DNA from: an uncultured Bacteroidaceae bacterium
GTDB taxonomy: Bacteria; Bacteroidota; Bacteroidia; Bacteroidales; Bacteroidaceae
DNA: 64,000 nt
Assembly (NCBI GenBank): GCA_905236985.1
Contig: CAJORF010000066.1
Coordinates: 1-64,000 of the forward strand
Direction: 5' to 3'
The position numbers and the translations under genes were made by a program. A model generated the notes under the pieces. It saw nothing but the letters and a program-made list of their open reading frames with translations. It made no database searches and was not told where the DNA came from. Positions 58,170 through 64,000 of this stretch are shown in pieces; position 1 is the first letter of the stretch; each line of letters begins with the position of its first letter.

Positions 58170-59942
58170 TTAATCGAGGACAACGACACGGTTGCGTTCA
58201 AGCTTCCAGTTCACTTCGCCCTCCATCGCCTTGATGACGTTGGACACATATTGCGCCGATCTGGTGTCACCTGACTTTTGCAGGTATTTCTTGGCATCGT
58301 TGAGGCGCATCCTCATCACACAGGCGCAGGCCGCATTGAAGTTGGCCGTTTGGTCGTTGGGATACTGCTTCGCGGCAATGAGTATCGCATCGAGCCAGTC
58401 ATCAGATCCTTCTTCGTAGCTCTTGGCCACATTGAACATCTCCTCGAGGCTCAACCCTTCAGGGTGCGTATAGATCAGTCGGCGTCCTTTTTCAACGGAG
58501 AAGGGCCTCACCCTGTATTCGATGATGTAGTCCGTGTGGCGCAAGCCCGGATAAACATTCGCCAAGAGCCAGCGATACGGCTCTCCCCCTCCGACCCGTT
58601 TCAAGAGTTCCTCTCTGGCATCGGGATCCATCTCCCTGCCGCAGACCCGCAGCAACTCGTCGCGGTGCTCTATCACATAGCTTGGCACCTCTGGTGTTTC
58701 CACGAAAACCTTGTTGTCATACCAGAAATCGCCCTTCACTCTTCGCAAATCCATGTCTGTAAGGAATCCCTTTAGGTTTTCCCAGTCCTCTGGCGTGTAT
58801 TCGCAGTTGAACACATCCGTGTCCAAGCTATACTTCCGTCTGAGATAGTTCTTCAAGGACTCCGTACGTCCCTTGGCCAGACGTGTATTGTTGGAATAAG
58901 GGCTTTCAGGCGATGCGTAGCCATGCAGGGTGATGCGTGTGATAACGACGGAACGGTCAAACATGGCACTGTCAACAGAAGCCTGAATCTTTGCCAGTTC
59001 CTGTGGGTTGTTGCGGTAATCCGGGTAAATCACCGTCTCGTTGACAGGGAAATCAAGGAAGGCATGACCGTGGATGCGGCGCAACTTATCGCCCTCCATA
59101 TCAGGCATGATGAGTGGCAGAGGTGGACATTTCTTGAGCTTCACCTTGCGCACGACTGGCTTTGGAGCCGGCTTTTTCTTCTTTATGAAGAGGTACGTCA
59201 CACCGACCTTGAGGTTGGTGCGCGTGTCCAAAGGCGTGTCGTAGGCCACACCGTTGAAGCGATCCCCATACATGTTCTGGCTCAGTTCCAATCCGACGCG
59301 CCATCGCTCGGCGACCCTGTAGGTAGCCGTCAGACCGATGCGGAAAGCCGGAACTAATTGACTGGCTCGTGAGTAGGGATGCGTGTAGGAGAGCGGCACT
59401 TTGTCGAAGCTCCATGTATATGCGCCTCCTACACCGACGAAGGCCTTGAGGTTGAACCGATTTGAACGGCGCCGTACAGAATCCACCTGTAGCTTTTCCG
59501 TTTCAGGATCATCGTCATAGTCATCAATCTCTGTGGAAGATCTGCGCGTTTTATGACGCGAGCGTCTGAAGACATCCGTGATGTCGAAGGTGACATCGGC
59601 AAACAAGCTGGTGCTGTTCCACCCCCAAACGTCGTAGGTTTCGCAGACAGGCACGTTACGGCTCTTGTTGCGGTTGATACGCAGAGCGGCACGCCATCCC
59701 CACAGCGGTTTGAACTCATGTCCTATGGCAAAGAAGATACCTGTTGACCACGGGTATTTCGTGAACTCTGTCCAAGGGAGGTTCTCATTGGCCGACTTGT
59801 TGACACCCAGATACAGCTGCATGTAGAATGGATCTTTTTCGCCTCGGACCGTATCTACCACGATGCTGTCTGAAGTCGTCTGTGCCTGAAGAGTGAAGAG
59901 TGAAGAGTAAAGCGTGAAGAGCAGATAGAAATATTTTTTCAT
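58170..59942 (-). CDS. OmpA-like outer-membrane protein (DUF3575/DUF3868-type)
   Basis: N-terminal barrel, OmpA-like ITLHGYASPESPYSNNTRLAKGRTESLKNYL. Confidence 0.75.
   Translation of the reverse strand: MKKYFYLLFTLYSSLFTLQAQTTSDSIVVDTVRGEKDPFYMQLYLGVNKSANENLPWTEFTKYPWSTGIFFAIGHEFKPLWGWRAALRINRNKSRNVPVCETYDVWGWNSTSLFADVTFDITDVFRRSRHKTRRSSTEIDDYDDDPETEKLQVDSVRRRSNRFNLKAFVGVGGAYTWSFDKVPLSYTHPYSRASQLVPAFRIGLTATYRVAERWRVGLELSQNMYGDRFNGVAYDTPLDTRTNLKVGVTYLFIKKKKPAPKPVVRKVKLKKCPPLPLIMPDMEGDKLRRIHGHAFLDFPVNETVIYPDYRNNPQELAKIQASVDSAMFDRSVVITRITLHGYASPESPYSNNTRLAKGRTESLKNYLRRKYSLDTDVFNCEYTPEDWENLKGFLTDMDLRRVKGDFWYDNKVFVETPEVPSYVIEHRDELLRVCGREMDPDAREELLKRVGGGEPYRWLLANVYPGLRHTDYIIEYRVRPFSVEKGRRLIYTHPEGLSLEEMFNVAKSYEEGSDDWLDAILIAAKQYPNDQTANFNAACACVMRMRLNDAKKYLQKSGDTRSAQYVSNVIKAMEGEVNWKLERNRVVVLD
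59887..59921. repeat. 7-bp tandem repeat (TGAAGAG) inside the OmpA-like signal-peptide codons
   Basis: TGAAGAG TGAAGAG TGAAGAG TAAAGCG TGAAGAG. Confidence 0.9.
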
Positions 59943-59949
59943 TTTTTCA

Positions 59950-61869
59950 TCAGTATGCTACGTAAGTATCTTCTTCGGGTTTCCTGTACCATTCCCAGAA
60001 GCGCGTTCTTGTCAAATCATGTGCCCAGCCGGGGAACTCCTCGTAGGCATCCATGATATGCACCCCCTCCATGGGCCACTGCCATTCACCTGCCACCAGC
60101 AGCGCCTCTGGCATCTTGCCAGGCTCTAACGCCAGTGTGATGATATCCGAGCAGTCCGTGCAGCTGCCTCGCTGAATCTCGATGTAGAAGCGTTGAGCAT
60201 CTTCGGCCATGGTGTAATCCTTCGGCCAGGGAACACAGTCTATCGTTACAAACGGCGAGCTGGCCAAAACGCCTAAAGTGTTGACGTATGTCTGACTGCT
60301 TCCAAGGATCTCATGAATCTCACCCAGGTTCGTGTCGCCGTCTGGGCCGTCATAGTGCAGGTACATACGCTGTGGTGAGCCAGCCGCCCTGACCTGCACA
60401 CAGCACCGTTCGTTCTCGTAGTCGGGGATGACCCTGATAACAGCATCATTGAAATCGAAGTCTGCATTACGCCCAGCATCCTCGTAAGCAATCGTCCAAG
60501 GGAATGGCTCACTCTCGTCCAACACTGGAGGCTCTGGTTCTGGATCCGGCCCAGGGGTGGGGTCTTTCAGTGTTGGGTCGATAATGTCCGGCATCCAGAT
60601 CTTGAGGTTTGACACCACACCGAAGATCACGTCGTTGCAGTCATGGTCGCCGCCTGAGAGCAGGTCTTCCATGCCCATCCAATAGACCACATCGTAGTCC
60701 TTGATGAAGCTGCGATGCTTGCCCATGCCGTTACCCTCGACATTCATGGCTTCTACACAGAAGTTGGTTCCCATGAAACTGCCTTGACTGGTAACGTATG
60801 GTCTGATGCCTTCCTGCTTCAGTATCGTCCATTGCTCAGGCAAGGGCTCTTCATCGGCACGTAAATAGAATCCGACACGTGTGTCCTCCGGAACATCGAT
60901 CAAGAATGAGATACCTCGTAGTGCCGAGATGTTTCTGCCATACCTGGTATATACGGCAAACATATTGTATGCATTGTCGCCATTACGATCTGAATTATTG
61001 GCTCTATTGGTGCCAAAGGTATCATGCATGTCGAAGTTAGCATCGTACCACGTGTTGGCCAAGAATGTATGTCCGTCGGCTGTCGCATCTATATTGAGCT
61101 GGTACTGCACCTTTGCCAATCCATCGATGTAATCCCATTTGTGTGTCTCTGAAAGATCCACATAGACGATGTCATCGTAGGTGGTTGGAGAGTGATAGTA
61201 ATATCCCAAAATGTGTGAATGTTGATCAGCCTCATTACCTGTGACCCAAGTGATATAGAACGGGCCATTGGATTCGAGCTCATAGTTGCAAATCTGTCCA
61301 TTAATTAGCTTGGCATCGACTTTCTCCTCATTCGTCGCCCTCCAAGCGAAATAGGCATCTAACTGATCGTTTGTAAACTGATGATATTCGGCATCTCCGT
61401 GAACGCTGTGACCCACCAGTGATGCAGGTGGGGTTCGATTCAGCTTCTTGGGTGCTTTGTTGGGTGATGTGGTGTCCAATGAGATATATTCCTCGGGCTT
61501 TCCGCTGAGTGAAATGGTTTTGGTATATACTTTGTTGTTGTACTGGTAGCGGATATAAAGCGAGTTGGTCTGCCCCTGAGGAGCGGTCATGTTGACAGAG
61601 CCACTGCCCGTCAGTTCCTTGTAGTCGTAGGTGTATATCCGTCCATTCAGCTCTCCCATCAGCCATAGTTTCACGGGCTGGTCAGAGATGACATTGATGG
61701 TCAGTGTTACAGCCGTCCGCCACCAATGCCGAGAGCTAATATCCGTCCCTAAGCTATCAAGGAACGCTGCATTGAGGCGCTCTTGTTCCGTTGCCTCTTC
61801 GGTATTACAGGCAGCAAACGTGAAAAACGGAAGAGCGAAAAGTGAATAATAAAGGATACGATGTCTCAT
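59950..61869 (-). CDS. LruC-domain / DUF4842-DUF4114-like lipoprotein
   Basis: Lipobox-like LPFFTFAACNTE, MGMEDLLSGGDHDCNDVIFGV, YEDAGRNADFDFNDAVIRV. Confidence 0.78.
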   Translation of the reverse strand: MRHRILYYSLFALPFFTFAACNTEEATEQERLNAAFLDSLGTDISSRHWWRTAVTLTINVISDQPVKLWLMGELNGRIYTYDYKELTGSGSVNMTAPQGQTNSLYIRYQYNNKVYTKTISLSGKPEEYISLDTTSPNKAPKKLNRTPPASLVGHSVHGDAEYHQFTNDQLDAYFAWRATNEEKVDAKLINGQICNYELESNGPFYITWVTGNEADQHSHILGYYYHSPTTYDDIVYVDLSETHKWDYIDGLAKVQYQLNIDATADGHTFLANTWYDANFDMHDTFGTNRANNSDRNGDNAYNMFAVYTRYGRNISALRGISFLIDVPEDTRVGFYLRADEEPLPEQWTILKQEGIRPYVTSQGSFMGTNFCVEAMNVEGNGMGKHRSFIKDYDVVYWMGMEDLLSGGDHDCNDVIFGVVSNLKIWMPDIIDPTLKDPTPGPDPEPEPPVLDESEPFPWTIAYEDAGRNADFDFNDAVIRVIPDYENERCCVQVRAAGSPQRMYLHYDGPDGDTNLGEIHEILGSSQTYVNTLGVLASSPFVTIDCVPWPKDYTMAEDAQRFYIEIQRGSCTDCSDIITLALEPGKMPEALLVAGEWQWPMEGVHIMDAYEEFPGWAHDLTRTRFWEWYRKPEEDTYVAY

Positions 61870-61905
61870 ATAAAAAGTGATGAATGATGAATGGCGAAGG
61901 GTAAA

Positions 61906-62661
61906 TCAGGAATTATTATCGTATCTCTTCATCATACATAGAATCCTGACGCAGATAGCCCTTAAACGATGGCGTAAATTTTGCCAACGGTTGGTCTTGC
62001 TCGTCCACGATGCCATATAGTGATGAATCGTCCGTGTGTTCTCTGTGATAATCTTTTTTCCTGTGTAATAGTCGATGGGGCAGAAATACTCGATGGGATA
62101 GATGTACAATCCACTCACCTTCACGACTCCACCCTCAAGTACTTGCTTATGTTCATAGTCAAGGAATTTGGTGACCTTGAGTGTGATATTGCCGGTATTC
62201 TTGCCATTCCACCCTACATAGTGGTGGTGATTATAATAGTCCAGCATCACTCTGAAAAACGGATGATGCTGAGGGACAGCCACGCCCAGACCAGGGTTCA
62301 CATTGCCATTGGGATTATCGAACGGTGTCCCTTCCTGACATTCGAAACCAAGGAAGGAGCCTTTGGCCAAGAGGTCGTCTATTGGACGGATTACCTCCAC
62401 GTCCGTATCGAAATAGATGCCTCCATGATGGTAGAGGATCCAGAAACGGGCATAGTCGCTGACATGGGCATACTTCTTCAATCTATAGGCCTCAGTGACA
62501 TACGGAGCCTGATAGACATCAAAGTTGCTCTCATTCCATTCTTTGATTTCATAATCAGGTAGGTACTTCTTCCACGATGCAATACATTGATGAGCCAGCT
62601 TGGGTAACGGGTTTCCACCAAACCAGCAATAATGAATGACTTTGGGTATTTCTGTTTCCAT
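61906..62661 (-). CDS. Glycosyltransferase family 32 (OCH1-like) capsular polysaccharide enzyme
   Basis: IPKVIHYCWFGGNPLP, YARFWILYHHGGIYFDTDVEV. Confidence 0.88.
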   Translation of the reverse strand: METEIPKVIHYCWFGGNPLPKLAHQCIASWKKYLPDYEIKEWNESNFDVYQAPYVTEAYRLKKYAHVSDYARFWILYHHGGIYFDTDVEVIRPIDDLLAKGSFLGFECQEGTPFDNPNGNVNPGLGVAVPQHHPFFRVMLDYYNHHHYVGWNGKNTGNITLKVTKFLDYEHKQVLEGGVVKVSGLYIYPIEYFCPIDYYTGKKIITENTRTIHHYMASWTSKTNRWQNLRHRLRAICVRILCMMKRYDNNS

Positions 62662-62669
62662 GGAATTGT

Positions 62670-64000
62670 CTAATTGGTCTTCTTTGCAAACCATGACTTT
62701 ACTTTATTCTTGATAAGGACTCTCATTTCTTTATCCAAACCAATGGTATAACAGAGGATGCCTGTGGCTAAAACGGTGACGGAAATGGTGAGAAGGGAAA
62801 AGAGTACGCCCTCACCTGTCACTTGTTTAAGTAGGAACGGGGTGATGAGAGAAGCCACCAAGACGAATACACATGGCTTCAGTACATTGTTTGTATAATC
62901 TTTTAAGCTTAGCTTGACGGCAGGCAAAGTGATGCGCAGAGTTGCTACAAATGTCAACACCGCTAAACAGAGATACACAGCAAACACAGACCATGGGGCA
63001 CCTCCCATCTTTAATACAATGTATGCCACTGGTACAATGGTGAGCATGAGTCCGCCGGTAATGATTTGGTAATTCTTGATGTTGCCAGTGGCGGAGACAG
63101 ACGTAATCAATGGACTGGCTGTTTGTTGAATGAGCAATATGACGAGTAAGAACCTCAGAAATGTCGCAGTGCCTTCGGGCACTTCCTTGAGCCATAAGCC
63201 AAGAACCATAGGAGCCTCCACCATCAAGGGAAGGCAAAGCATCAAGAGCAAACAGAATGTCAGTCTGCTGCCTCTGAAAATCAACAAGTGCATTTCTTCC
63301 AACTGCTCCGAAGCATATGTCTTAGTGATCTGAGGGTTGATGGCCAACTGGAAATTACGGGAGAACTGGCCAATAGCGTTTTGCGCCTGACTGGCTGCTG
63401 CTTGCGCGGCATTGGCTACGGGACCGAAAAACACGTTGAGCAACATATTTGGTCCTTGCATATAGAGCACGTATGCCAGATTCCCGAACATGCTCCATCC
63501 GGCAAATGATGACATGTTCTTGAAAAGCGACTTGTCATGGAACCACCTATAGCGGCTCTCTTCGAAATTCCTGGTGCAGTAGAGGTTGTAAATCAACCTG
63601 ATAAGTAGTTTCTCGCAGGTGTACAGGATAGCATATACAATCAAGTGGTCATAGTCCGTTATAAGCAATGCTCCGACAATAGCCAACTTGAGTACAGCAT
63701 CGAAAATGGAGATATAGGCAAAAGCCGACATCTTCTCACGGGCGATAATCACCGACTGATATGGACAACTCATCACCTCGGCCACTGCCGTGACGATACT
63801 GAGCTGAAAACACCAAAACGCTGCCGACCGTCGGCCGTCTGGAATCGTCATCTTTTCAGACAGGAACCACAGACCACCTGTTTCACTCAGTAAGATGACG
63901 ATGAGCGAGATAATGAAATGGATGTGTACGCTGGTGATAAATACTTCGTGTAGGCGCTGTTTGTTGCCTGTTCCCAACTCGAATGTAAGGAAGCGTTGGG
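62670..64000 (-). CDS. Polysaccharide/O-antigen flippase (Wzx, MOP superfamily), N-terminus beyond window
   Basis: Polytopic TM pattern; reading frame stays open to the window edge (QRFLTFELGTGNKQRL), so the TTG 'start' at 63977 is internal. Confidence 0.82.
   Translation of the reverse strand, partial: QRFLTFELGTGNKQRLHEVFITSVHIHFIISLIVILLSETGGLWFLSEKMTIPDGRRSAAFWCFQLSIVTAVAEVMSCPYQSVIIAREKMSAFAYISIFDAVLKLAIVGALLITDYDHLIVYAILYTCEKLLIRLIYNLYCTRNFEESRYRWFHDKSLFKNMSSFAGWSMFGNLAYVLYMQGPNMLLNVFFGPVANAAQAAASQAQNAIGQFSRNFQLAINPQITKTYASEQLEEMHLLIFRGSRLTFCLLLMLCLPLMVEAPMVLGLWLKEVPEGTATFLRFLLVILLIQQTASPLITSVSATGNIKNYQIITGGLMLTIVPVAYIVLKMGGAPWSVFAVYLCLAVLTFVATLRITLPAVKLSLKDYTNNVLKPCVFVLVASLITPFLLKQVTGEGVLFSLLTISVTVLATGILCYTIGLDKEMRVLIKNKVKSWFAKKTN

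Noticed and set aside
60523-60570. Pro/Asp/Glu-rich PTPGPDPEPEPPV segment in the LruC-like lipoprotein as a repeat-element insertion
   Set aside because: Typical low-complexity linker; lacks the inverted-repeat ends of the truB/lgt element.
1-64000. Search for CRISPR arrays, rRNA, integrases/transposases and complete prophage or ICE genes
   Set aside because: No regular spaced repeats, rRNA motifs or recombinase/transposase ORFs were recognised in the window.

Overview
The window is a chromosomal segment of a Bacteroidales (Prevotella-like) bacterium. It shows TAnnTTTG-type promoters, T9SS C-terminal sorting tails and a Bacteroidetes-type dcw cluster. From left to right it contains: the 3' end of a tRNA-Asn; a plus-strand housekeeping run (DEAD-box helicase, miaB, ftsX, DUF3098, uppP, truB, queA, folK, ychF, lgt, porin, rpoN, PAP2); an AT-richer accessory region at about 13.1-25.5 kb on the minus strand (DUF4160/DUF2442 pair, a truncated T9SS protein, a double-C10-peptidase/LRR protein, and a set of exported proteins including a caspase-like protease and a WG-repeat protein); the dcw cell-division cluster on the minus strand (ftsZ to rsmH, 25.7-41.0 kb); a plus-strand block with glsA/glsB-like acyltransferases, DUF3160 and CapA; and a minus-strand surface/signalling locus at 46.9-64 kb. 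That last locus has three consecutive Cache-domain membrane proteins with degenerate or split histidine-kinase parts, a T9SS CotH-like kinase, two LruC-like lipoproteins, an OmpA-like protein, a TPR pseudo-kinase, GT32 and a Wzx-like flippase. The most interesting signals are: (i) a G/C-rich inverted-repeat element inserted in frame in truB, with a second copy that appears to supply the lgt start codon; (ii) the Cache/pseudo-histidine-kinase operon and its surface-protein neighbourhood; (iii) the exported caspase-like gene set, preceded by a long structured leader RNA; (iv) the C10-LRR-C10 protein; and (v) a 7-bp tandem repeat inside the signal-peptide codons of the OmpA-like gene. All family calls come from reading the translations; no database search was run.
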